A stretch of DNA of 64,000 bases, from assembly GCA_039566865.1 (NCBI GenBank), contig CM076949.1:23846501-23910500 (forward strand). Direction: 5' to 3'. The stretch's first letter is position 1, and every line of letters starts with the position of its first letter. The notes below the pieces were generated by a model. It saw only the letters and a list, made by a program, of their open reading frames with translations, searched no databases and was not told where the DNA came from. The stretch is from Aurelia coerulea (Eukaryota; Cnidaria; Scyphozoa; Semaeostomeae; Ulmaridae). The position numbers and the translations under genes are program-made. Shown here piece after piece: positions 25,401-31,514 of this stretch.

Positions 25401-25738
25401 TGGTGGGGCTCTACCAGGTATCGAACCCTGTCAGCTTGACTGTTCTGGCTGCAAAGTCACATGATTGCACCACTGCGCCACAACACCTTCCACAACGACT
25501 GCTTAAAACCCGAGACAATTAAAGCTAGAGCTCCGCCACAGCGGCCACACAAATGCACCACTGCGCCACAACACCTTCCACAACGACTGCTTAAAACCCG
25601 AGGCCACACAAATGGCACACTATTTTCGGGATACCCTGCAGAGAAAACATGTTAATGTATTCTATTTCCTTGCAGCTGCGAAAAATGCAAGAGATGCTGG
25701 CAAGGATGCAGAAAGAAATGATGCAGGCGGGTAATTAG
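4258..25738 (+). CDS. Septin, SEPT2 group (complete, 13 coding exons)
   Basis: Coding exons: 4258-4429, 5804-5956, 9136-9167, 13586-13679, 15040-15126, 16583-16706, 17713-17847, 18314-18431, 20057-20258, 22228-22279, 23139-23255, 24462-24525, 25676-25738. All introns are GT-AG and the phases join without a break: 1,413 nt, 470 residues. Septins are GTP-binding proteins that polymerise into hetero-oligomeric filaments on membranes, at the cytokinetic ring and at cilia. Visible features are a Ser/Arg-rich N-terminal extension (1-~115), [19 protein letters not shown] with the polybasic alpha-0 segment (~124-142), P-loop GESGLGKST (151-159), switch-I Thr (~192), G3 DTPGFG (208-213), G4 AKAD (289-292), the septin-unique element through [11 protein letters not shown], and a short C-terminal coiled coil with [16 protein letters not shown]. 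The short coiled coil and retained switch-I Thr fit the SEPT2 group (vertebrate 1/2/4/5). An in-frame TGA immediately precedes the first ATG. Introns hold many MITEs, listed separately. Confidence is high for exons 4-13 and moderate for exons 1-3. Confidence 0.93.
4802..5290. mobile_element. Fold-back MITE, copy 1 (family 'GACAGATTTTGTAAGACAAT')
   Basis: A diverged inverted-repeat element. The left part contains GACAGATTTTGTAAGACAAT, TTAGCGATCGCAGACAAAGG and GCTAGCTCGCTCGTTGTGCA. The right part contains the inverted counterpart GAATGCACAATGAGCGAGCT. Longer copies are at 56075-56690 and 61150-61735. It lies in septin intron 1. Confidence 0.75.
5804..5956 (+). CDS. Septin exon 2, candidate in-frame cassette exon
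   Basis: The acceptor AATACAG and donor GTAGGC bound 153 nt, phase 1 on both sides. It encodes 51 residues, Ser/Ile/Arg-rich ([20 protein letters not shown]) and ending in an Ala run from a CAG-type repeat. An internal ATG (about 5833) could also serve as an alternative start if transcription begins locally. Splicing 4429 directly to 9136 also keeps the frame. Confidence 0.55.
5957..9135. other. Septin intron 2, AT-rich
   Basis: A 3.2-kb AT-rich intron. A segment near 6130-6420 looks like the A/T-rich 3' region of an old retroelement but has no coding support. A MITE fragment is at about 7625-7795. The 7335-8001 open frames show no recognisable domain and no consistent splicing. Confidence 0.5.
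7625..7795. mobile_element. MITE fragment (family 'TAGGAGACAGGGGGCTG')
   Basis: Shares ATAGGAGACAGGGGGCTG, GTCAGCCATAATCAGGC and the TTTTTTATC(A/G)G(G/T)CAGCC block with the element at 12850-13029, in the same order. The ends are eroded here. Confidence 0.65.
9136..9167 (+). CDS. Septin exon 3 (32-nt microexon)
   Basis: TTATTTGCAG acceptor, then 32 nt encoding (E)[10 protein letters not shown], then a GTATGA donor. It joins in frame to both neighbours and supplies a charged linker just before the conserved [10 protein letters not shown] segment. Its small size makes it easy for gene finders to miss. Confidence 0.6.
9240..9420 (+). mobile_element. tRNA-derived SINE, copy 1
   Basis: The 5' part has a box-A-like TGGCGCAGTGGTGTAATC and a box B GGTTCGATACCC (about 9300-9311), spaced as in a tRNA. 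A shared non-tRNA body follows (CACTTGAGCATCATGACAAG, GGTCTGCTCTA, GCGCTTGGTGCTGAAAA) ending in CACTTCACC. Other copies in the window share head and body. It lies in septin intron 3. Confidence 0.85.
10338..10402. repeat. Short tandem repeat, ~14 bp x 4
   Basis: Units of CAAAGACTGTACT repeat about four times, one unit having CTGTCCT. Located in septin intron 3. Confidence 0.85.
10670..10796. mobile_element. Short fold-back element
   Basis: Left end CTAAAGATGGCGGCGAGG and right end CCTTGCCGCCATCTTTAG are inverted repeats around a ~90-bp AT-rich loop that contains the paired TGCATTATTGCAT and ACAATGCATT segments. It is a short MITE in septin intron 3. Confidence 0.75.
12850..13029. mobile_element. 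MITE (family 'TAGGAGACAGGGGGCTG')
   Basis: Left end GCATAGGTGTAGGAGA and right end TCTCCTACGCCGATG are inverted repeats. Inside are a 14-C run and TCAGCCATAATCAGGC. It is related to 7625-7795. Confidence 0.7.
13586..13679 (+). CDS. Septin exon 4 (N-terminal conserved segment)
   Basis: Encodes [14 protein letters not shown], then the polybasic HRKSVKKG and the first beta strand FEFTLMVV. This is nearly invariant in SEPT2-group proteins. It ends one base into the first Gly codon of the P-loop, donor GTAAGA. Confidence 0.95.
13901..14028. repeat. (CATA)n microsatellite and poly-A tracts
   Basis: CATA repeats about six times near 13901-13925 and is followed at 13988-14020 by A-rich runs broken by GAAA units. 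It may be the tail region of the adjacent minus-strand LINE fragment (read as TATG repeats). Confidence 0.7.
14088..14396 (-). pseudogene. Non-LTR retrotransposon 3' ORF end (5'-truncated LINE)
   Basis: The minus-strand open frame carries the typical C-terminus of LINE reverse-transcriptase proteins: [20 protein letters not shown], then [10 protein letters not shown]. This is the [K/R]-SF-x-[Y/V]-[R/A]-G...LWN(S/T)...FK..[LI]K pattern that follows the RT domain. No RT catalytic motif is present, so it is a dead-on-arrival 3' copy. It sits in septin intron 4, antisense to the gene. Family (CR1, L2 or RTE-like) not determined. Confidence 0.75.
14500..14913. mobile_element. Inverted-repeat element with internal 16-bp minisatellite and 15-bp flanking duplication
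   Basis: Direct repeats TACGTCCTACTGTTG flank the segment (14500-14514 and 14899-14913). Inside, about 60-bp arms are inverted: GATAAACAAGTAAATAAAGT on the left and ACTTTATTTACTTGTTTATC on the right. The centre (about 14626-14790) is ten or more units of CGGGCTATGCTCGAAA. The long target-site-like duplication suggests retroposition, whereas the inverted arms suggest a fold-back element. Its class is unknown to me. Confidence 0.75.
14626..14790 (+). repeat. 16-bp minisatellite CGGGCTATGCTCGAAA, ~10 units
   Basis: About ten near-identical units with substitutions only at the CTCG/CTTG/CTCA positions. It forms the loop of the inverted-repeat element 14500-14913. Open frames through it are artefacts of the repeat. 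Confidence 0.92.
15040..15126 (+). CDS. Septin exon 5 (P-loop, G1)
   Basis: Encodes [18 protein letters not shown] and on to DRIVPGAV. This is the Walker A/G1 motif that binds the GTP phosphates and Mg2+. Donor GTATGT. Confidence 0.97.
15184..15777. mobile_element. TA-flanked fold-back MITE, Tc1/mariner-like ends
   Basis: TA|CGGGGTGTCCCAAAAAAT at the left and ATTTTTTTGGGACGCCCGG|TA at the right (TAs at 15182-15183 and 15778-15779). The inverted repeats continue inward with TGTATACAGATTTG, and much of each half is complementary (GGCCTAAGCAAATT against AATTTGCTTAGGCC). About 594 bp with no transposase frame. It begins about 55 bp after the exon-5 donor. Confidence 0.88.
15788..16093. mobile_element. 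Fold-back element abutting the TA-flanked MITE
   Basis: Left TACTGATACATTTTCCATCC and right GGATGGAAAATGCACCAGTA are inverted. Pairing continues through ACACGG and TGTGTCCG. A related AGTATGCACTTAAGCGGACA stretch occurs at 15139-15160 across the MITE insertion. The 598-bp MITE may have inserted next to, or within, an older copy. Confidence 0.75.
16583..16706 (+). CDS. Septin exon 6 (switch I and G3)
   Basis: Encodes [20 protein letters not shown], then [20 protein letters not shown]. It holds the switch-I Thr and the DTPGFG G3 motif. Acceptor TTGGCAG, donor GTTTGT. Confidence 0.97.
17713..17847 (+). CDS. Septin exon 7
   Basis: Encodes [17 protein letters not shown], then [20 protein letters not shown] and FINPIGHG. 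This is the septin-typical segment after G3, containing the NRVHCCLYF strand. Confidence 0.97.
18314..18431 (+). CDS. Septin exon 8 (G4)
   Basis: Encodes [20 protein letters not shown], then [23 protein letters not shown] is the septin G4 guanine-specificity motif. Donor GTAAGT. Confidence 0.97.
18572..19069. mobile_element. ~500-bp fold-back MITE, copy 1 (family 'CCATGAATTTT/ATTTGATGACGTCA')
   Basis: Inverted ends (CAAATCTTTAAAAGGATGGGT against ACCCACCTTTTTGAAGATTTG), with GGCCTGAAAGGAACTT, CAAAATGGCGGCATTTTGAT, CAAGAAAACCATAGTTTA and TTTAGAAATTTGATGACGTC arranged symmetrically. It is the most abundant element type in the window. Located in septin intron 8. Confidence 0.85.
19418..19936. 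mobile_element. ~500-bp fold-back MITE, copy 2
   Basis: Same family as 18572-19069 and only ~350 bp from it. Left end GGGCTCAAATTTTTAAAAAGG; interior TTACGTCATCAAATTTCTGA and AACTATGGTTTTCTTGAAGG; right end AGATTTGAAAGATTTGAGCCC. Confidence 0.85.
20057..20258 (+). CDS. Septin exon 9 (septin-unique element)
   Basis: Encodes an acidic loop ([12 protein letters not shown]), then IPFAVIGSN and [12 protein letters not shown]. The RGRxYPWG segment is the start of the septin-unique element that forms the NC filament interface. Confidence 0.97.
20808..20981 (+). mobile_element. tRNA-derived SINE, copy 2
   Basis: Head with CTTCTGACTTTGAAGACAGA, box B GGTTCGATACCC (about 20853-20864) and body CACTTGAGCGTCATGACAAG...GGCGCTTAGCGCTAAAAACC. 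The box A end is eroded. Septin intron 9. Confidence 0.85.
21924..22016 (-). mobile_element. tRNA-derived SINE fragment, copy 3
   Basis: Minus-strand piece containing the reverse of the body (CGCGACCTCTTGTCATGACG) and of box B (GGGATCGAACCCTG). Both ends are truncated. Septin intron 9. Confidence 0.8.
22228..22279 (+). CDS. Septin exon 10
   Basis: A 52-nt exon encoding [16 protein letters not shown]. It matches the conserved segment that joins RGRxYPWG to the THMQDL helix. Confidence 0.93.
22375..22620 (+). repeat. Purine-rich (GGAA/GAAAGG)n low-complexity tract
   Basis: About 245 bp almost free of pyrimidines on the plus strand, built from GGAAGGAAAG-type units. It lies ~100 bp after the exon-10 donor. 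The two minus-strand open frames through it are low-complexity artefacts. Confidence 0.9.
23139..23255 (+). CDS. Septin exon 11
   Basis: Encodes [20 protein letters not shown] and on through [16 protein letters not shown], the C-terminal end of the septin G domain. Acceptor TTTGCAG, donor GTATGG. Confidence 0.95.
23436..23764. mobile_element. Fold-back MITE (family 'CACATTGCTCCGTTTTT')
   Basis: Left CCACATTGCTCCGTTTTTCT and right AAAAACGGAGCAATGTGAAC are inverted. Internal repeats of the same sense (AACGGAGGTTTT, CCTCCGTTTTTATG) make it palindromic throughout. Septin intron 11. Confidence 0.82.
24462..24525 (+). CDS. Septin exon 12
   Basis: Encodes [20 protein letters not shown], leading into the coiled coil. 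Phase agrees with exons 11 and 13. Donor GTGAGT. Confidence 0.88.
25010..25260. mobile_element. MITE with internal hairpin (family 'TCTTAAAAGGGTTGAT'), copy 1
   Basis: A hairpin near 25017-25082 (TTCTTAAAAGGGTTGATGGT against TATTAACCCTTTTAAGAA) and flank sequences CTAGAGAACAACAGAAGTGC, TTTGCCATGAATC and TGTCAGATTGACTCAAACGA. The same parts occur in the same relation at 31515-32025 and 53230-53490. Confidence 0.72.
25291..25490 (-). mobile_element. tRNA-derived SINE, copy 4 (nearly full length)
   Basis: Minus strand, with tail complement GAAGGTGAAGGTGATAGTGA, body AGCGCCGATCGAGTCCGCGA, box B complement GTATCGAACCCTG, and head complement ending TGCACCACTGCGCCA (box A). Located in septin intron 12. 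Confidence 0.85.
25471..25602. repeat. Direct duplication of ~45 bp including the SINE head
   Basis: CACCACTGCGCCACAACACC ... GACTGCTTAAAACCCGAG occurs at about 25469-25515 and again at 25556-25602, both ~75-120 bp upstream of the last septin exon. Confidence 0.85.
25676..25738 (+). CDS. Septin exon 13 (C-terminal coiled coil and stop)
   Basis: Encodes [20 protein letters not shown] and a TAG stop at 25736-25738. The heptad pattern of Met/Leu at a/d positions is like the short coiled coils of SEPT2-group members. A cryptic GGTAAT donor just before the stop could permit a longer tail, but I saw no exon to pair with it. Confidence 0.93.
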   Translation: MRKMQEMLARMQKEMMQAGN

Positions 25739-26517
25739 TCTAACTTACCAGAAAGAAGGTATGTAAGTCTGTATTTGTCCAGTTATTGTTTTGATGTCAT
25801 TCTTAAGGGGACCCCCCTGAAAGCTCTGAGATGCACGAATCAAAGATTGACAATACGGGAGTTAGGATGCCATTTCGTAGAACTCAAACTATGCAAATTG
25901 GTACAGGTTGTCTCAAGAAATTGTGCGACTTTTGTTGATTGTTTCATTCGTGAGCTAACCGTCAACTTTAACAAACTATAAGTTATTTTATAGTGGAAAG
26001 GCTGATTTAGATAGAATATTTGTTTCGCCAAAATTGATTGTACCGTTTCAATATTATTGGTGATTTTACATGGAAACAGTTTTTGAAGAAAGATGAAACG
26101 TGGCTAAAATGAACTTCATCAGCTCTCGTCAATTTTTCGCAATTATAGCGATGTGAAAATTGTTTATTCTCAGAAATAAGTCATTTTGTCATCTTCGTGG
26201 ACAGTAGAGAAGCGAAATATCAGTTTTGTGGGCAATAGAGACACAATTTATTGATCGCACCCCACAGGGCACATGTTCCCGCTTGATTCTGTTATTCTGA
26301 AGCTGAACATTGGACGTAAATTCGCCAACGAAAGTCTGGCTTCTTAGCAAAATTTGATATCTTGTTTTATATACAATTAAAAACGTTTACAGAACAAATA
26401 GCTTATAGACTAGCTACATATTAGTTACTCTACAACATTTCAAGGACAATACCACGAATAGCAAGAGATAATTGACTACCTCGCAGCCATTACATAAAGA
26501 CGTGCAACTAAATAACA

Positions 26518-26845
26518 ATGGGTGAGAAGAAGCAAGAAATTTATTGTTTAATGAAATACCTGTATCTTTATCGTTATTTCCATCTTCTTTTCCTTGCAGC
26601 TACCTCAGCTCGTCTTGATTCAAATTTGCAACGGCCTAATGGCTGGCCTAATTTTATTTCTTGTAACAGCGAAGCTGTCCTCGTTTGAAATTAGGCCAAC
26701 CATTAGGCCGTTGCAAATTTGAATCAAGATGAGCTGAGATGGCTGCAAGGAAAAGGAGATGGAAATAACGATACAGATACAGGTATGATTTATGTATACA
26801 TTTCATTAAGCGATAAACATGTTGTTTCCTCTCACCCATGAAATA
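26518..26845. mobile_element. Large hairpin / fold-back element
   Basis: Arms of ~145 bp: ATGGGTGAGA... with GATTCAAATTTGCAACGGCC on the left and GGCCGTTGCAAATTTGAATC ... TCTCACCCAT on the right, joined by a ~35-bp loop. Near-perfect over most of the stem. It lies ~780 bp downstream of the septin stop. Confidence 0.85.
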
Positions 26846-27182
26846 GCAACTAAGAAATTGATATCTGAGACGGATATGACCGACTTCAGTGAAATGAATG
26901 TTTATATCTTGGCTAGCTTTTCCATTATTAAATGATTCATATCATTTTTAATTGATTTATAATTCATTTCCGCACACTTTAGCTTACGTCGAATAATGTT
27001 TTGAGACTGCCTGCGATAAGACATTTTAAAGCATTGATAATACCGACAACATGTGCAATATGTAGAATATTTTATTTAGTTTGAAAGGACAATATCATAT
27101 CGGGTGAGTAAAAAAATGTGAACATGTTTAGCGGGCTGTGGAATAAAAAGTACGCGACCGATATTCAGAACTAAGATGTTGA

Positions 27183-27905
27183 TCTATCAGTCAAAGGCGA
27201 AGCTTGATGTGAATATTTTGTTTGGTAACATCATGCATCTTTTAGACCCAGAAATTAGGAAATGCTGGTAATGAGTTTATATGGGAACGAGAATTCCACA
27301 GATGCAATCTTCTCACTGATGTTAATGTTGTACTTCAAAATAGTGGGCATTCTGTCTGGAGCAACAACTTTTTGCAACTTCTTTTGTACGGTGATGAGAG
27401 TCTGTCTTATGAGGTAAACAAATCAATTCTAACTTTGACTATTACGTACATCCTCAAGACAGAACTTCTTGATTAAAGATTTTTCATATTATCCGAATAA
27501 ATTTTCCCGTTTCCTTCCATTTCCTTCCATTCCCTTCTTCACGTCGTTACGTGTAGTGCTATGTTCGTATTTCCCGTTTTATGTTGCCACGAGTAGTAGG
27601 GTATAGAATTTTGTAAGTAATGTAATTAAGTAATGTGTATTGTAAGTTTTTAGATTGAATGTAGAAAAAAAAAGAATTCCACGTTCGATTCAGGTCCATG
27701 ATTTACTTGCCATTGGAATTTGAATTCTATTTCTGAAACTGACAGTTGTATTGAGTTTAAATTTCCATGGAAGGTAAATCATGGACCAGAATCAAACATG
27801 GAATTCTCGTTCCCATACAAACCCCTTACCAGCATTTTCCTAATTTCTGGGTCTAAAAGATAAGTTAGTTTACCAAGCAAAATTTTCATCTCTAAGTTAG
27901 CCTTT
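27183..27905. mobile_element. Inverted-repeat element carrying a LINE 3' fragment
   Basis: Left arm from TATCAGTCAAAGGC through CTTTTAGACCCAGAAATTAG to GGGAACGAGAATTCCA. The right arm is the inverse (TGGAATTCTCGTTCCC ... CTAATTTCTGGGTCTAAAAG ... GCCTTTGACTGATA). A second smaller inverted pair (GGTCCATGATTTAC against GTAAATCATGGACC) lies inside the right half. The LINE fragment 27333-27671 occupies the middle. Confidence 0.78.
27333..27671 (+). pseudogene. LINE 3' end, 5'-truncated, with poly-A
   Basis: Frame-shifted remnants include YGDESLSYEVNKSILTLTIT. It aligns by eye with YGAKELSNEVNRNILQLTLQ of the LINE fragment at 38408. It ends in an A-rich tail (about 27662-27671) after an AT-rich 3' UTR with TAAGTAATGTGTATTGTAAG. 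Confidence 0.75.
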
Positions 27906-27915
27906 GACTGATACA

Positions 27916-28379
27916 TTAAAGGACAAGTCCGGGGTTGGTATGATTGATGATAAAATACGAGATAATACTGCTATGAATGAATTATACTTTTTCCATTATT
28001 TTTCACCTTCTCCTGTGAAATTAAGTATTCAAATAAGCAATTTGAGCGAAGTGACTTCATATCGCACAAACGAAAACGAGGCTGGGTGATTGTTTTTTCG
28101 CCTCTTTATCGTTACAAGCCTCTTTATCGTGTTCTTGAGCCATTTTCAATGCATGAATACACGATAAAATGGCTAGTAGCGATTTAGAGGCGAAAAATAG
28201 TCGCACAGCGTCGTTTTCGTTTGCGCGATATGACGTCACTTCGCTCAAATTACTTATTTGAATACGCAATTTCACAAAGAGAAGGCGAAAACTAGTGGAA
28301 AAAAGTATCATACATCATTCATAGCAGTATTATCTTGTATTTTATCATCAATCATACCAACCCTGGACTTGTCCTTTAA
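27916..28379. mobile_element. TTAA-flanked fold-back MITE, copy 1 (piggyBac-like ends)
   Basis: TTAA|AGGACAAGTCCGGGGTTG at the left and CCTGGACTTGTCCT|TTAA at the right. The two halves are complementary over most of their length (TTGAGCGAAGTGACTTCATA and TGACGTCACTTCGCTCAAAT; GCACAAACGAAAACGA and TCGTTTTCGTTTGCGC). About 464 bp. The TTAA flank is the piggyBac signature. A half copy is at 43241-43480. Confidence 0.87.
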
Positions 28380-28465
28380 CAATTCAGTTTCGAATATCGT
28401 CTTTGTGATTTTTATTCCACAACCTACCAAACGTCTTAAACTATGTTTTTGCTCACCTCACCCGT

Positions 28466-28616
28466 TAAGGCTAATTTCCAGTCAGTGGAATTTTCCGAGC
28501 GGGCGGAATTTTAGACTCGCTCAGCCATAACTATTCAATTACAGAGCGACATTTTCTCTCGCATACAATAGAAATTCCGCCCGCTCATTTCAGTGACTGG
28601 AAATCAGCCTTTATTT
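28466..28616. mobile_element. Short fold-back MITE, copy 1 (family 'AAGGCTAATTTCCAGTCA')
   Basis: AAGGCTAATTTCCAGTCAGT at the left and CAGTGACTGGAAATCAGCCTT at the right, with GAGCGGGCGGAATTT and AAATTCCGCCCGCTC paired inside. About 150 bp, TTAA-like flank at the left. A second copy is at 44842-45007. Confidence 0.85.
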
Positions 28617-28865
28617 CGTATACAGTATATATGCTTGTAACTATCTTGTGCCTCATTTCATTGTACTTTCATATGCAGATATATTTAATCAGTATTAGTA
28701 TAGAATGCGAATATTGATAATTTAATTATTATACTAGTGAGGTTGTTGAAATATCGAATGATATTCTTTGAAAGTTTCTGGAATATTTCTGTGGTGGTAA
28801 ACGAGAAATGCAAGTCCAAGGCACAGCATAGATAAATCAGCAATTTCTTAGCACTACTACTACAA

Positions 28866-29797
28866 TAGATCCCCGCATATAAGACTACCCTCACATGAGA
28901 AAACTCAGACCGATCTGAGTTTCAGATCGGTTTGAAATTTGGCTGTGTCTGCTAATTTCCCTCACCCTCACATGAACATTCTCAGATCGGTTTGAGTTCA
29001 GCTCACTTGCTCTGCACATGCGCATTTGACAAACATTTCTTGGATACAAACAATGCGCGCATTCCCCTGTCATTCAGAACAATTATGATTGCATTGTTGA
29101 AGATTTATCTTGATTGTTTTGATTCCCAAAGGAACGCAAGGAATGTCATTCACGCTTGTTTTCAAATTTCAATTCGCCCCGAAACGAAAAAAGTTTCTGC
29201 TCACATGAAAATCTCAGGTCGACCTGAAAGCTCAAACCGACCTGAGAAACCGAAACGAATCTCAGGTCGACCTGAGTTTCAATTCGCCTGCGTCATGTGA
29301 GCGCTCCAAGGGCTTAGACCGCAGACCGAATTGAAACTCAAACCGATTTGAAACTCAGACCGGTTTGAGTTTGCTCATGTGAGGGTAGTCTAAGGACGTA
29401 CTTATTTGACAGCCAGGCTGAAATAGACTCTTATCTTAAAGGAACTATGACTAATTTCAAGGTATAAGGGTTCTTATTCGAAGAGTGCCTTGCGTAGGCC
29501 GTTTCAGAATCTTCGCCAAAAATGTTCAGCCATGTTATTTGTTTTGGCAAAGTTAGTATGTACGTAATAACAATTTTAAGCTTACAAACAACAGGGGACC
29601 AGATTTAAACTTTAGCAGCCAATTGGGACAAAAATGAAATCAACATTGAGAATCCAAAATCGACTTTGCTGCTCCTGCAATAAGAACATATTTTTCATCA
29701 TACTAAAACAGGTTCTCAATTACAAGGTGCATAATTGAAGAAAAATAGCATCTACTGTATGTTCTTATTTTTGTAGGTTCTTATGTGCGGGGATTTA
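28866..29797. mobile_element. Outer element of a nested pair (ends ATCCCCGCATATAAG)
   Basis: Left end AGATCCCCGCATATAAG and right end CTTATGTGCGGGGATTT are inverted and ~930 bp apart. The element at 28882-29393 is inserted next to its left end. Directly after its right end lies another MITE (29800-30357). Confidence 0.6.
28882..29393. mobile_element. Fold-back MITE (family 'GACTACCCTCACATGAG')
   Basis: Left AGACTACCCTCACATGAGAA and right CTCATGTGAGGGTAGTCT are perfect inverted repeats. The interior has many alternations of CTCAGACCGATCTGAG, CTCAGGTCGACCTGAG and GAAACTCAAACCGATTTGAA, each itself palindromic. No coding frame. Confidence 0.88.
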
Positions 29798-29799
29798 CT

Positions 29800-30357
29800 T
29801 AGACTGATGATATGGTCGTAGTTATCGCTATTAAAATACTGCCGGACGCTCCTAACTACGACTCATAATCAAACGCCATTATTTTGAAATGACTATGACT
29901 GCCTCGTTTCGATAAGAGCCTAGGCAGAAAAGCACAAACATTTGTAGTTTTCACATGAAACACATTGATTTGAAAACTTCACAATAAATCAGTTAATGCT
30001 TAGCGAAAGCAGCGAAATAGTACCTACGTACAAAATTTGATATTGTCGCCAACTGTTTTCATGGTATTCTTGTTCATAAGACTTTGTTTTGTCCGGCCAA
30101 GCTCCTTGAAACTCTGCTTTGAGCTTCGAGTTTCCGTTGGTCAACATCAATCAATCGAATTTGCAGAGATTCTAATGGCGTTGTATACTTTGTACATGAC
30201 TGTGTATAGCAGCCTCGTTCCCAAGGGCGTTCAAAAGTGAAAAAAGTCAGTCCAAAAATATCGCCGTAATATTATGAGTCCCAGTAAGAGCGGTCTCAGT
30301 CTGGTGTAATAGCCTCGTTTTGAATAGCGATTACTGGGACTCATTGTAATCAGTCTA
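29800..30357. mobile_element. TA-flanked MITE, copy 2 (family 'TAGACTGAT')
   Basis: Near-identical over its full length to 3154-3720, with the same TAGACTGAT/ATCAGTCTA ends and TA flanks. The high similarity suggests recent copying. Confidence 0.88.
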
Positions 30358-30384
30358 AGGCTCCTTATCTGTATCTGTGTAAAA

Positions 30385-30880
30385 AGGTGGGCATGAAACT
30401 CCATGACCTATTTATTTTCACTGAATGGCTTGACTAAACATTTAGCTACGTATCTATGATTCTACCGATGGACTTTCCAGAAATATTGAATATTTTTCGA
30501 AATTACAGCGTATTTCATATTTCAATCCATTTGAGGATGTAACGTCATCAAATTTCTAAATCGTAAACCAGAAGATTGATCGATAGACGTTTTCTTGAAA
30601 GCATATAGACTATGATATACTAGACTTCTATATAATGTGATTTTCTGCAAGAACTATTTCATGTCTAGTCAAAACGTTTAGAAATTACGATGCTTTACAA
30701 AATTACGAAAATATTTCTTGAATCCGTAAAGCGAAGAAAAACATTCTAATTCTGAAAATGTTAATAATTTCAGAAAATTCCAACGGTAGAATGATAGCGA
30801 CATAGCTAAAGTTTGTTTTGAGCCATAGTTCAATGAAATAAGTCATATAATTTTACACCAACCTTTTTAAAAACCGCTGT
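30385..30880. mobile_element. ~500-bp fold-back MITE, copy 3
   Basis: Contains GAATGGCTTGACTAAACATT, CTACCGATGGACTTTCCAGA, GGATGTAACGTCATCAAATT and TTTTACACCAACCTTTTTAA, in the arrangement shared with 48195-48672 and 54928-55432. Confidence 0.75.
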
Positions 30881-31510
30881 CTGAAACGAAAAAATCGAAA
30901 CAAGCTAAAATTTCAGAGAAGAGGCTTTTTCTCAAACAGGAATTTATGGAGTTAATTTCGATGGATGACTTAACGACGCATTCTTTCAAAAGGGTTATGT
31001 CTTTGAGTCACTTTGTATGGCAACCATGCGATAAAAGTATCTATCGCTTGACAATGTAGATGTTAATTAGATATAAAACCCAGGAAATCTCTCCCTTTGA
31101 AGAAAATTTAGTTTTAAGGAATACGAAACCACACCACGCTAGATCTAATTCATTATTTATGTCGTACGATCTTGTCTAATAATGTACTTTGTGTCTGGGG
31201 TTTTTAATTATTTTGACACCACGCTGTGATGCTCTGGAATTTAACGTCGTTACCCCCCAGATAACATCTGTGCAGTAAGTTAGTGGGTGTTTGGGGATGG
31301 ATACGACACCAATTTCCACAGTTTTTGCCTAACAAAGGTACCAAGAAATATACCCCTTCCAGACCAAATTTGCCAAAAATTGTACCCTTGGCTAGACGTC
31401 AGGGTGTCCCCAAACAGTTGTGCTCCTTTTGCATGGCTGTTATGGGGGTGCTGTTTTATTAATTGTCTTGGTTTTTACATTGTTGCGTAGAATTGTCTTC
31501 AACTTAAAGT
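30881..31510. other. Intergenic, nothing recognised
   Basis: AT-rich sequence. The open frame at 31287-31490 shows no domain and no splice context. Confidence 0.4.
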
Positions 31511-31514
31511 TTGA

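Noticed and set aside
28031..28311. Frames containing SNLSEVTSYR on both strands
   Set aside because: Both are in the two arms of the TTAA fold-back MITE; the identical peptides on opposite strands are due to the inverted repeat.
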